A stretch of 7,412 bases of DNA from Bacteroidota bacterium (GTDB taxonomy: Bacteria > Bacteroidota > Bacteroidia > Chitinophagales > Chitinophagaceae). Position numbers and translations under genes: made by a program. Position 1 is the stretch's first letter. Every line of letters begins with the position of its first letter. This document shows, piece by piece, positions 1-7,289 of this stretch. Below the pieces are notes generated by a model, which was not told where the DNA came from, ran no database searches, and saw nothing but the letters and a program-made list of their open reading frames with translations. The stretch covers positions 1 to 7,412 of the forward strand of contig CANGMV010000048.1 of assembly GCA_947454745.1 (NCBI GenBank), given 5' to 3'.

Positions 1-155
1 AAAGCCATCGCACCTTCAGCAATATAATTACTGATTTCTTTCATTCTGTCATTACCGGCATCTTGTTTAGATACCCAGTTGAATTTTAAAAGGGTATATA
101 GTAAACCTACAATACCCATCGCCGGAACGGCATAAAATAATAAATTGTTGTTCAT
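1..155 (-). CDS. hppA: Membrane-bound ion-translocating pyrophosphatase, N-terminal part
   Basis: Only the first 51 codons are present, and the gene runs off the left edge. The translation starts MNNNLLFYAVPAMGIVGLLY, one hydrophobic helix at about residues 5-24. A polar stretch follows, then the segment ISNYIAEGAMA (residues 41-51). The helix plus 'I..YI..GA.AF' arrangement is the typical start of bacterial HppA. This large polytopic inner-membrane enzyme couples hydrolysis of cytoplasmic pyrophosphate to export of H+ or Na+. The residues that separate the H+ from the Na+ type lie outside the window, so the ion cannot be named. The start is the ATG at 153-155, and no Shine-Dalgarno sequence is visible in front of it. 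A TATTTTTG element about 38 bases upstream could be its promoter. The serine hydrolase gene lies upstream on the same strand, 82 bases away. Family assignment is from remembered N-terminal similarity and is fairly sure. Confidence 0.85.
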   Translation of the reverse strand, partial: MNNNLLFYAVPAMGIVGLLYTLLKFNWVSKQDAGNDRMKEISNYIAEGAMA

Positions 156-192
156 AAGCAATTCTTGTACTTTAAATTAAGTTTAAGGTCTG

Positions 193-200
193 CAAAAATA
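193..200 (-). promoter_or_regulatory. Candidate Bacteroidota -7 promoter element for hppA
   Basis: Read on the minus strand this is TATTTTTG, an exact match to the Bacteroidota primary sigma -7 consensus TAnnTTTG. It would start transcription at about 187, giving an hppA leader of about 30 bases. A TTTG lies 22 bp upstream (223-226 on the plus strand), slightly wider than the usual spacing of about 19-21 bp. The region is A/T-homopolymer rich, so a chance match is possible. The same bases could instead be the T-rich tail of the hairpin at 201-213. Confidence 0.4.
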
Positions 201-234
201 GGGCGAAATGCCCAAAAAATGGCAAAAAAGGGCA
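201..234 (-). terminator. Possible weak terminator hairpin(s) after the serine hydrolase gene
   Basis: Reading the minus strand after the TAA stop at 238-240, there are three short GC blocks in otherwise A/T DNA: TGCCC, GGGCA and GCCC. The middle block can pair with either neighbour. Pairing forward gives GGGC-ATTTC-GCCC (201-213), a 4-bp stem followed by TATTTTTG, which looks like a small intrinsic terminator. Pairing backward gives TGCCC/GGGCA (209-213 with 230-234) around a 16-base loop. Both stems are short, so the terminator call is tentative. Confidence 0.35.
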
Positions 235-237
235 ACT

Positions 238-1461
238 TTACTCCTCTAGTGCAGTCGTATCTTCCTTGCCTGTAAATATGGAAGCCAATTCTTTACCCTT
301 ATAAATGGTTTTATTAAATCGGTTACCTAAGATAATAATGGTAGCTGTCTCCCCTAAAAGGCGCGTAAACACTGTATTATTGCCATGCCACCATCCGTTG
401 TGATAAATCAATTTTTCCTCATTTGGCTTTAAAAGCATACGCCAACCTAGTCCATAATTATGGTAATTTCTGGTTAGAGGACTTTTCGGTTCATAGGCCA
501 TTTGAAGGGTAGAGGGGCTTAAAAAAGTGCCCTCCGTTAGGGCTTTATCCCATAATAACATGTCACGAGCAGTACTATATACGTTCTTATCACCATATAT
601 ACAATCATATTTTTCAATACGATAAGGTTGCATTTTGGCATTATAAGAAGGAGTATAGCGGTCGATTACTTTTGCATTGAATATATAGGTATTGTTCATT
701 TTCAAAGGCTTGAAAATAGTTTCAGCCATGAAAGTTGGGAAGTCCTGTCCTGTAATCTTTTCGATGATTAATGCCAACATTACATAATTGGTATTGCAAT
801 ATTTAAAAACTCGGTCGGCATGTGCTTGTGGAGCAGGACGCTTAGCAACCATATAGTCCAATACATCCTGGTTTGTATAATTGCCTTGTTTAAAAGGTGC
901 GTCATTCGAAATAAGCTGCAATTTCTTTACCCATCTACCTTTTTTATTCTTTGTTTTAACAGACAAATATTTATGGGTTTCCATAAAATAAGTATAGTCT
1001 GGTATACCACTACGATGCGACAATAATTCCTCGATGGTAACATCGGTATAAGGAAAATTAGGAAGGTATTTTGTAACAGGTGCTTGAAGGTCTAATTTAT
1101 GTTGCTCCCATAATTTAAGGGCAGCCATACCAGTGAATGTTTTAGATATAGAAGCAAGATGGATAGGGGTTTCAGCAACAATCGGCACTTTGTTGGCAAA
1201 ATTGGAAAAACCTTTATAATCTTCAAATACGATCTCGCCATTCTTTGCCACTAAAATTTCGCCGCTAAAATTTTTTCCTAACAATTTCTCATATTTAGCG
1301 CGTACCTCATCGGCATATTTTTCTTTTTCGCCAGCTCCTAAATGCTTGTATGTAAAATTAGTTGATACCGTAGCCTCCGTATTCATTTTTGGACCTTGAC
1401 CAGTTCCACAAGCACAGCTTAAAAAGAAAATTCCAAACAATAACGACATCCTCACAATCAT
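238..1461 (-). CDS. Beta-lactamase-family serine hydrolase, probable lipoprotein
   Basis: This 407-residue protein has the class C beta-lactamase / D-Ala-D-Ala carboxypeptidase fold (serine peptidase S12 type). The three active-site motifs are visible in order: SISK at 104-107 (nucleophile Ser104, Lys107), YCN at 221-223 (the Y-x-N motif) and HNG at 354-356 (the K-T-G/H-x-G box). LLSHRSGIPDY at 147-157 is the classic 'LLSHTSG' landmark. The N-terminus is a short basic then hydrophobic leader ending L-S-C-A-C, so Cys16 or Cys18 is a likely lipidation site, placing the enzyme outside the inner membrane. I kept the first ATG because it supplies the only arginine of the leader; an in-frame Met5 would lose it. 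A lysine-rich insert lies at about residues 168-181. Members of this family are peptidases, esterases or amidases. True beta-lactamase activity cannot be inferred. The gene is divergent from serA. Confidence 0.85.
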   Translation of the reverse strand: MIVRMSLLFGIFFLSCACGTGQGPKMNTEATVSTNFTYKHLGAGEKEKYADEVRAKYEKLLGKNFSGEILVAKNGEIVFEDYKGFSNFANKVPIVAETPIHLASISKTFTGMAALKLWEQHKLDLQAPVTKYLPNFPYTDVTIEELLSHRSGIPDYTYFMETHKYLSVKTKNKKGRWVKKLQLISNDAPFKQGNYTNQDVLDYMVAKRPAPQAHADRVFKYCNTNYVMLALIIEKITGQDFPTFMAETIFKPLKMNNTYIFNAKVIDRYTPSYNAKMQPYRIEKYDCIYGDKNVYSTARDMLLWDKALTEGTFLSPSTLQMAYEPKSPLTRNYHNYGLGWRMLLKPNEEKLIYHNGWWHGNNTVFTRLLGETATIIILGNRFNKTIYKGKELASIFTGKEDTTALEE

Positions 1462-1495
1462 CTGTTAGTATTTATAGGGTATTAATGAACAATTA

Positions 1496-1503
1496 CAAAA
1501 ATA
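1496..1503 (-). promoter_or_regulatory. Candidate -7 promoter element for the serine hydrolase gene
   Basis: The minus-strand reading is TATTTTTG, an exact TAnnTTTG match. A start about 6 bases downstream leaves a leader of roughly 28-30 bases before the ATG at 1459-1461. No TTTG -33 box lies at the expected distance. Together with the plus-strand element at 1559-1566 it makes the 109-base gap between the divergent genes a two-way promoter region. Confidence 0.45.
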
Positions 1504-1558
1504 ACGCAGTTTTGGCCATTTTATTGTTAATGAAACCTAAAGGCAGTTATATTTTTTT

Positions 1559-1566
1559 TAACTTTG
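1559..1566 (+). promoter_or_regulatory. -7 promoter element of serA, giving a leaderless or near-leaderless mRNA
   Basis: TAACTTTG is an exact match to TAnnTTTG and ends only four bases before the serA ATG at 1571. Transcription normally starts several bases after this element, so the transcript would begin at or next to the start codon. No TTTG -33 box is found at 19-21 bp upstream; an A/T-rich run (1549-1558) sits there instead. Confidence 0.5.
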
Positions 1567-1570
1567 CAAC

Positions 1571-2809
1571 ATGAGCAATTTAGATAATACTAGCTACCCA
1601 AAGGATAAAATCAAAGTACTGTTTTTAGAAAACATCAGTGAAAAAGCAGTTCAATATTTTAAACACCAGGGTTATTCCGATGTTAAAAAAGTAGCTGGGG
1701 CTTTAAGCGAGGAAGAATTAATTAAAGCCATTAAAGATGTTCATATTTTAGGAATTCGTTCTAAAACATTTATTTCAAAAAAAGTTTTAGATAGCGCAAA
1801 AAAATTACAGGCGATTGGGTGTTTTTGTATTGGCACCAATCAAGTAGATATGAAAGCTTGTAAACAAAAAGGAGTGGCTGTTTTTAATGCGCCATACAGT
1901 AATACAAGAAGCGTTGCGGAATTAGTAATTGGATCCTCTATTATGTTGATTCGTAAAATAATAGATAAGAATAAAGCAGCACACGAAGGTATTTGGAATA
2001 AAGAAGCAAAAGGTAGTTTTGAATTAAGAGGAAAAACAATTGGATTAATCGGATACGGCAATATTGGTATGCAAACAAGTATCATGGCCGAGGCTATGGG
2101 AATGAAAGTGAAGTTTTATGATGTGGAAACTAAACTTCCTTTGGGTAATGCAGTAGCCGTAAAATCAATTAAAGAATTAGTGAGTAGTGCTGATATTATT
2201 TCATTGCATGTTCCAGAAACAAGTCAAACAAAAAATTTAATTAGCAAGGAAGTTATTAAGCAAATTAAACAAGGCGCTATTTTAATCAACTATGCAAGAG
2301 GCGAAGTAGTGGACTTAGATGCACTTGCCGAAGCTATTAAAAGCAAACAAATTAGTGGTGCTGCCATTGACGTATATCCTTGGGAGCCTGAAAAAAATGG
2401 CGATAAATTTGAAACACCATTACAAGGATTATCAAATGTACTATTAACACCACATATTGGCGGTTCCACCGAAGAAGCACAGGAAAATATTGGAGAAGAT
2501 GTGAGTATTAAATTATACCAATACTTAGAACGTGGTGTATCGAATGGTTCTCATTCAATTCCGGCAATCAGTTTACCACCTGTTGATGGTGCACATCGTA
2601 TTTTGCATATTCACAATAATGTACCGGGAGTATTGAGCGCCATTAACACAGTGATGTCGAAAAATAAAATTAACATCGTAGGCCAATATCTGAAAACCAA
2701 TGAAGAAATTGGCTATGTTGTTTTAGATGTTGATTCTAAATTATCTAAAAAAGCGATTGACTTATTAAGAGATGTAAAACATACAATTCGTGTAAGAATG
2801 TTGTACTAG
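1571..2809 (+). CDS. serA: D-3-phosphoglycerate dehydrogenase with ACT domain
   Basis: This 412-residue cytoplasmic enzyme oxidises 3-phosphoglycerate to 3-phosphohydroxypyruvate with NAD+, the first step of L-serine synthesis. It closely follows the E. coli SerA (410 residues) from residue 10 to the end. Landmarks are IGCFCIGTNQVD at 82-93, the Rossmann loop GYGNIG at 161-166 and Asp184 after beta-2, which favours NAD. The catalytic set is Arg243 (YARGE), Glu272 (WEPE) and His295 (TPHIGG). The C-terminal ACT domain (about 342-412) keeps His348, Asn350 and Asn368, matching the E. coli serine-binding residues, so feedback inhibition by serine is likely. The start matches the family length, and there is no other Met before residue 94. 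No serC or other serine gene lies beside it. Its stop overlaps that of the convergent cutC by the shared CTAG. Confidence 0.96.
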   Translation: MSNLDNTSYPKDKIKVLFLENISEKAVQYFKHQGYSDVKKVAGALSEEELIKAIKDVHILGIRSKTFISKKVLDSAKKLQAIGCFCIGTNQVDMKACKQKGVAVFNAPYSNTRSVAELVIGSSIMLIRKIIDKNKAAHEGIWNKEAKGSFELRGKTIGLIGYGNIGMQTSIMAEAMGMKVKFYDVETKLPLGNAVAVKSIKELVSSADIISLHVPETSQTKNLISKEVIKQIKQGAILINYARGEVVDLDALAEAIKSKQISGAAIDVYPWEPEKNGDKFETPLQGLSNVLLTPHIGGSTEEAQENIGEDVSIKLYQYLERGVSNGSHSIPAISLPPVDGAHRILHIHNNVPGVLSAINTVMSKNKINIVGQYLKTNEEIGYVVLDVDSKLSKKAIDLLRDVKHTIRVRMLY

Positions 2810-3531
2810 TATAAATTTTCTAGCATTGTTTTAATTTCATTTTCATCTACTCCCATGAAAACCATATTTTCGTTCATGCTTGGTGCATTGTATTGCATTA
2901 AAGAAGGATTTGCTTTTCTTGCCGAACTATGTATTTCGGTTGCCCCAGTCTCATCAATAATCTTTTTACAATTATTGGCACGCACACCACTGCCTGGTAA
3001 AATAACAATGCGATCTGCGGCAATTGCAACCAATTGTTTAATTAATGGAATAGCGTCACCCACATTAGGCACTTGACCACTGGTTAAGACTCTTTTACAT
3101 CCTGTAGAAATGATAGCTTCTAACCCTTTGATCGGATCATTGCATCGGTCAAATGCTCTATGAAAAGTAATTTGCATTGGTGCAGCCAACTTAACCAATT
3201 CAGCAGTTCGCTTTGTATCAATAGTACCATCGGCGTTTAACAATCCAATCACTGCTCCAGGATAGCCTAATTCTTTTGCCAATAATAAATCAGCTTTAAT
3301 GCATTCAAATTCTACTTCTGTATATAAAAAATCTCCGCCTCTTGGTCGAATGATTGGGAATACTGGCTTATTTGTTAATCCAATTAAAGTTTTTAAACTA
3401 CCATAAGAAGGGGTCGTCCCACCTTCATTAGGATTTTCACAAAACTCAATACGATCTGCGCCAGCTTGCAAAGCAGCTAATGCGGCTTCCACCGAAAAAA
3501 CGGCTACTTCTAAAATAATTTTTTGACGCAT
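2806..3531 (-). CDS. cutC: CutC family TIM-barrel protein
   Basis: This 241-residue cytoplasmic protein (no signal peptide) is close to the 248 residues of E. coli CutC. Family landmarks are all present: AGADRIEFCENPNEGGTTPS at 23-42, IRPRGGDFLY at 61-70, FHRAFD at 123-128, RVLTSGQ at 147-153, LPGSGVRA at 178-185 and EIHSSAR at 199-205. The family is named for a copper-tolerance phenotype in E. coli, but its conserved acidic, arginine and histidine residues line the end of a TIM barrel and look like an enzyme active site. The reaction is not established to my knowledge. The gene starts six bases after the stop of the glycosylasparaginase gene and is almost certainly co-transcribed with it. 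No copper pump or chaperone is nearby. No Shine-Dalgarno sequence precedes the ATG, so translational coupling is plausible. Its TAG stop lies inside the serA stop region. Confidence 0.93.
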   Translation of the reverse strand: MRQKIILEVAVFSVEAALAALQAGADRIEFCENPNEGGTTPSYGSLKTLIGLTNKPVFPIIRPRGGDFLYTEVEFECIKADLLLAKELGYPGAVIGLLNADGTIDTKRTAELVKLAAPMQITFHRAFDRCNDPIKGLEAIISTGCKRVLTSGQVPNVGDAIPLIKQLVAIAADRIVILPGSGVRANNCKKIIDETGATEIHSSARKANPSLMQYNAPSMNENMVFMGVDENEIKTMLENLY

Positions 3532-3537
3532 TATTAA

Positions 3538-4581
3538 TTATACACTAAATGGAGATTCAATTAATTTATTTCCTTCATTGGTATGTACTGCATAATTGAA
3601 TCCATTATGTAACGCATAACTGCCATGTTCTCCATTCTTATTTAAAGCAATAAAACAAACTTGAATGTCTGCTGCTTTTTCTTTTTTTATGCGTCTAATT
3701 TTTTCAACTACCAAACGACATGCCTCCTGAGGTGTTTTCCCTTGACGCATGTGTTCAACTACTGCACTTGCTCCAGCTACTCTAATTACATCTTCACCTT
3801 GTCCTGTAGCCACGACAGCGCCCACTTCATTGTCAACATATAAACCTGCGCCAATAATTGGTGAGTCTCCAACACGACCTCTAAGTTTAAAACCTGCTCC
3901 ACTAGTGGTACAACTTCCACTTAAATTTCCATTCGCATCCAATGCCACCATACCAATCGTATCATGATTCCAATCACCGTTACTAAAACGGGTAGGGGCT
4001 TTGTATTTATCCTCTAATTGACTATTTGCATTTTTGGAATTTTGTCTTTCCACATTAATGACTGGTTTGTATTCAGATTTTTTTAACCACTGCTGATATG
4101 TTTTATCTGCAGACTCTGATAATTTTCCAGATTCTAAATTAAATCCCTGTGATATAGCGAATTGTTGTGCACCTTCACCTACTAACATTACATGCGGTGT
4201 TTTCTCCATTACTTTTCTTGCAACAGAAATAGGGTGTTTGATTTTTTCTAAAAAAGCAACACTTCCACAATTAAATTCATGATCCATTATAGAAGCATCT
4301 AAAGTAACATGACCATCTCTATCAGGGTTGGCTCCCAAACCCACACAACAACTAATTTCATCCTCGGTTACCATTACTCCTTTTTCAACAGCGTCTAAAG
4401 CTGTACCGCCTTTACTTAACACTTCCCAAGCACCTTTGTTTGCATTTAAACCAGCATCCCAGGTCGCAATTACAATTGGCTTTTGCACTTGCATAGATTC
4501 TTTATTTACAAAGCCTTGCAATGTAAAACCTGCAATGCCCAAACTACTTAGATTGATAAAATTTCTTCGATTGATACGCAT
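3538..4581 (-). CDS. N4-(beta-N-acetylglucosaminyl)-L-asparaginase (glycosylasparaginase), Tat-exported
   Basis: This Ntn-hydrolase of 347 residues (from the ATG at 4581) cleaves the bond between GlcNAc and asparagine in N-glycan remnants. The precursor self-cleaves at His-Asp|Thr-Ile-Gly-Met, freeing the catalytic Thr208. Thr226 (SCTTSG), Arg236 and Asp239 (LRGRVGDSP) fall at +18, +28 and +31 from it, the same spacing as Thr152, Thr170, Arg180 and Asp183 of the Elizabethkingia meningoseptica enzyme. Trp41 (ATWDAG) matches its substrate-site tryptophan. The HDTIGM motif argues against isoaspartyl peptidases of the IaaA type. The N-terminus MRINRRNFINLSSLG is a twin-arginine signal, pointing to export in folded form to the periplasm; no obvious A-x-A cleavage site follows. 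A GTG at 4593 could add four residues but spoils nothing. The gene is first in a pair with cutC and divergent from the NahK-like kinase 71 bases away. Confidence 0.92.
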   Translation of the reverse strand: MRINRRNFINLSSLGIAGFTLQGFVNKESMQVQKPIVIATWDAGLNANKGAWEVLSKGGTALDAVEKGVMVTEDEISCCVGLGANPDRDGHVTLDASIMDHEFNCGSVAFLEKIKHPISVARKVMEKTPHVMLVGEGAQQFAISQGFNLESGKLSESADKTYQQWLKKSEYKPVINVERQNSKNANSQLEDKYKAPTRFSNGDWNHDTIGMVALDANGNLSGSCTTSGAGFKLRGRVGDSPIIGAGLYVDNEVGAVVATGQGEDVIRVAGASAVVEHMRQGKTPQEACRLVVEKIRRIKKEKAADIQVCFIALNKNGEHGSYALHNGFNYAVHTNEGNKLIESPFSV

Positions 4582-4603
4582 ACCCAATTTCACTTAAATG
4601 AAC

Positions 4604-4634
4604 TTTGAAAATACGAAGATTCAGTGTATTTATG
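4604..4634 (+). promoter_or_regulatory. Promoter of the NahK-like kinase gene
   Basis: TTTG at 4604-4607 is followed after exactly 19 bp by TATTTATG at 4627-4634. This matches the Bacteroidota arrangement TTTG-N19-TAnnTTTG with one mismatch in the -7 box. It predicts a start near 4640 and a leader of about 13 bases before the ATG at 4653. This is the most complete promoter in the window. I could not find an equally good element for the divergent glycosylasparaginase gene in the same gap. Confidence 0.6.
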
Positions 4635-4652
4635 TACATTTAATGATTAAAT

Positions 4653-5669
4653 ATGGAAAGCATTTTTGAATTTTATGGTTGGGATGTATTAAAGGCGGTA
4701 CAAATGCATCAAGGCCTTATTAATAGCACTTACATCATCAATACAACATCAGGTGAGTTTGTATTGCAATCGGTTAATCATACTATATTTAAAGACCCAG
4801 CAGCCATCGATCATAATATAAATACCATTGGTAGCTATATTAAAGAAAATCATCCTGGTTATTTGTATACCTATCTTGTTCCAACATTAAATGGGAACAC
4901 TTTAGTAGAGTGGGAGGGTAAATATTATCGAGCATTTCATAAAATAGATGGGTATGCTTTATCTGTTTTAGACAATCCAATTCAAGCAAAAGAAGCAGCT
5001 ACCCAATTTGGTAATTTCACTCAAATTTTAGAAGGATTGGATATGGGTAAGCTCAAAATAACTTTACCCGATTTCCATAACCTTAGTTTACGGTTTCATC
5101 AATTTTCGGAAGCTATCATTCATGGTAATTCGAACCGGATTCAAGATTCAAGTAATGCCATTTCTTTTTTACAATCTCATAAATGGATCGTTGATCAATA
5201 TGTAAAGTTCATACAACATGCCGATGTAAAACAAAGAGTAACCCATCACGATACAAAAATCAGCAATGTGCTTTTTAAGCAAATAGAAGGTATCGAAAAA
5301 GCCATTTGTGTAATTGACTTGGATACGGTCATGCCTGGATATTTCATTAGCGATATTGGCGATATGTGTCGCACTTGCCTTTGTGATGTGTCGGAGGAAG
5401 AAGGAAATCTTGACCTAGTGAAGGTAGATGGGGCAAAATGGGAAGCTATTCAAGCCGGTTACTTAAGTCAGATGGAAACTGTTTTATCCAATTTTGAAAA
5501 GGACCATTTGTTCTTTGGTGGACAATTTATGATCTACATGCAGGCCCTCAGATTTTTAACGGATCATTTGAATAATGATATTTACTATGGAGCAAAGAAA
5601 GAGGGCCAAAACAAAGTTCGGGCCCTCAATCAAATTAGACTATTAGAAGTCTACAATAAATTAAAATAA
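4653..5669 (+). CDS. nahK: NahK-like N-acetylhexosamine 1-kinase (APH/phosphotransferase fold)
   Basis: This 338-residue cytoplasmic kinase has the aminoglycoside phosphotransferase fold. It resembles Bifidobacterium longum NahK (about 359 residues), which turns GlcNAc or GalNAc into the 1-phosphate. Matching segments along the whole length are GLINSTY at 21-27, FVLQSVNHTIF at 36-46, the catalytic loop VTHHDTKISNVLF at 197-208 (Asp200 as base, Asn205 for metal), IDLDTVMPG at 221-229 (Asp222/Asp224 metal site, the DFG equivalent) and the C-terminal block from MQALRFL (296-302) through the NDIYY segment to RALNQIRLLE. These exceed general APH similarity, so I favour a sugar kinase over antibiotic resistance. 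Exact sugar choice (GlcNAc, GalNAc or another hexosamine) is not readable. Placement between a glycosylasparaginase and a GH109 gene supports hexosamine use. It converges on the GH109 gene with 34 bases between stops. Confidence 0.8.
   Translation: MESIFEFYGWDVLKAVQMHQGLINSTYIINTTSGEFVLQSVNHTIFKDPAAIDHNINTIGSYIKENHPGYLYTYLVPTLNGNTLVEWEGKYYRAFHKIDGYALSVLDNPIQAKEAATQFGNFTQILEGLDMGKLKITLPDFHNLSLRFHQFSEAIIHGNSNRIQDSSNAISFLQSHKWIVDQYVKFIQHADVKQRVTHHDTKISNVLFKQIEGIEKAICVIDLDTVMPGYFISDIGDMCRTCLCDVSEEEGNLDLVKVDGAKWEAIQAGYLSQMETVLSNFEKDHLFFGGQFMIYMQALRFLTDHLNNDIYYGAKKEGQNKVRALNQIRLLEVYNKLK
5589..5627 (-). terminator. Candidate terminator of the GH109 gene, embedded in the kinase coding sequence
   Basis: GAGGGCC at 5601-5607 and GGCCCTC at 5621-5627 form a perfect 7-bp GC-rich stem around a 13-base loop. 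Read on the minus strand the stem is followed at once by TTTCTTTGCT, a T-rich tail, about 77 bases past the GH109 stop. On the plus strand the bases after the stem are not T-rich. The hairpin therefore fits termination of the GH109 transcript within antisense of the kinase's last codons. The 34-base gap between the two stops holds no better hairpin. Confidence 0.45.
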
Positions 5670-5703
5670 TATTTAATATCTATTTTTCAATTTCGGAACT
5701 GTT

Positions 5704-7179
<1,476 letters not shown>

Positions 7180-7204
7180 TTAAATACTATCTTATTGCTT
7201 ATAA

Positions 7205-7219
7205 TTAACATTATGTTAA
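7205..7219. promoter_or_regulatory. Operator-like perfect inverted repeat upstream of the GH109 gene
   Basis: TTAACAT-T-ATGTTAA is a perfect 7-bp inverted repeat around one central base, the shape of a homodimer repressor or activator site. It sits about 110 bases upstream of the chosen GH109 start, between that gene and the terminator of the next gene. The sequence is AT-rich, so a chance palindrome is quite possible. I do not recognise it as the site of a named regulator. Confidence 0.25.
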
Positions 7220-7234
7220 ATAGATAATTACAAG

Positions 7235-7260
7235 ATAACCCCCGATTGCTCGAGGGTTAT
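7235..7260 (-). terminator. Hairpin terminator of the right-edge gene
   Basis: ATAACCC at 7235-7241 pairs with GGGTTAT at 7254-7260. After one C.A mismatch the stem continues with CGA/TCG, closing on a TTGC loop, so ten pairs form in total. It begins 29 bases after the stop of the minus-strand gene at the right edge and separates that gene from the GH109 gene. The downstream minus-strand sequence is only moderately T-rich, so termination strength is uncertain. Confidence 0.6.
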
Positions 7261-7289
7261 AGTTTATAGGGATTTATAGTATTTGAGTA

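Noticed and set aside
820..1026. 68-codon plus-strand open frame inside the serine hydrolase gene
   Set aside because: It is antisense to a well-supported gene, its product is cysteine- and isoleucine-rich without family features, and no promoter or ribosome site precedes it.
1389..1574. 61-codon plus-strand frame covering the divergent promoter gap
   Set aside because: It overlaps the serine hydrolase start antisense and crosses both promoter elements; the product looks random.
1840..2085. 81-codon minus-strand frame inside serA
   Set aside because: Antisense shadow of a strongly conserved serA region.
3661..3967. Two overlapping plus-strand frames antisense to the glycosylasparaginase gene
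   Set aside because: Both are shadows of the conserved catalytic part of that enzyme, with biased Thr/Pro/Ala/Ser or Cys/Phe composition typical of antisense reading.
4328..4597. 89-codon plus-strand frame across the glycosylasparaginase N-terminus
   Set aside because: Antisense shadow of the signal peptide and first strand of a recognised gene.
4653..5669. Reading the APH-fold kinase as an aminoglycoside resistance gene
   Set aside because: Full-length NahK-like segments and the hexosamine gene context fit a sugar kinase better than antibiotic resistance.
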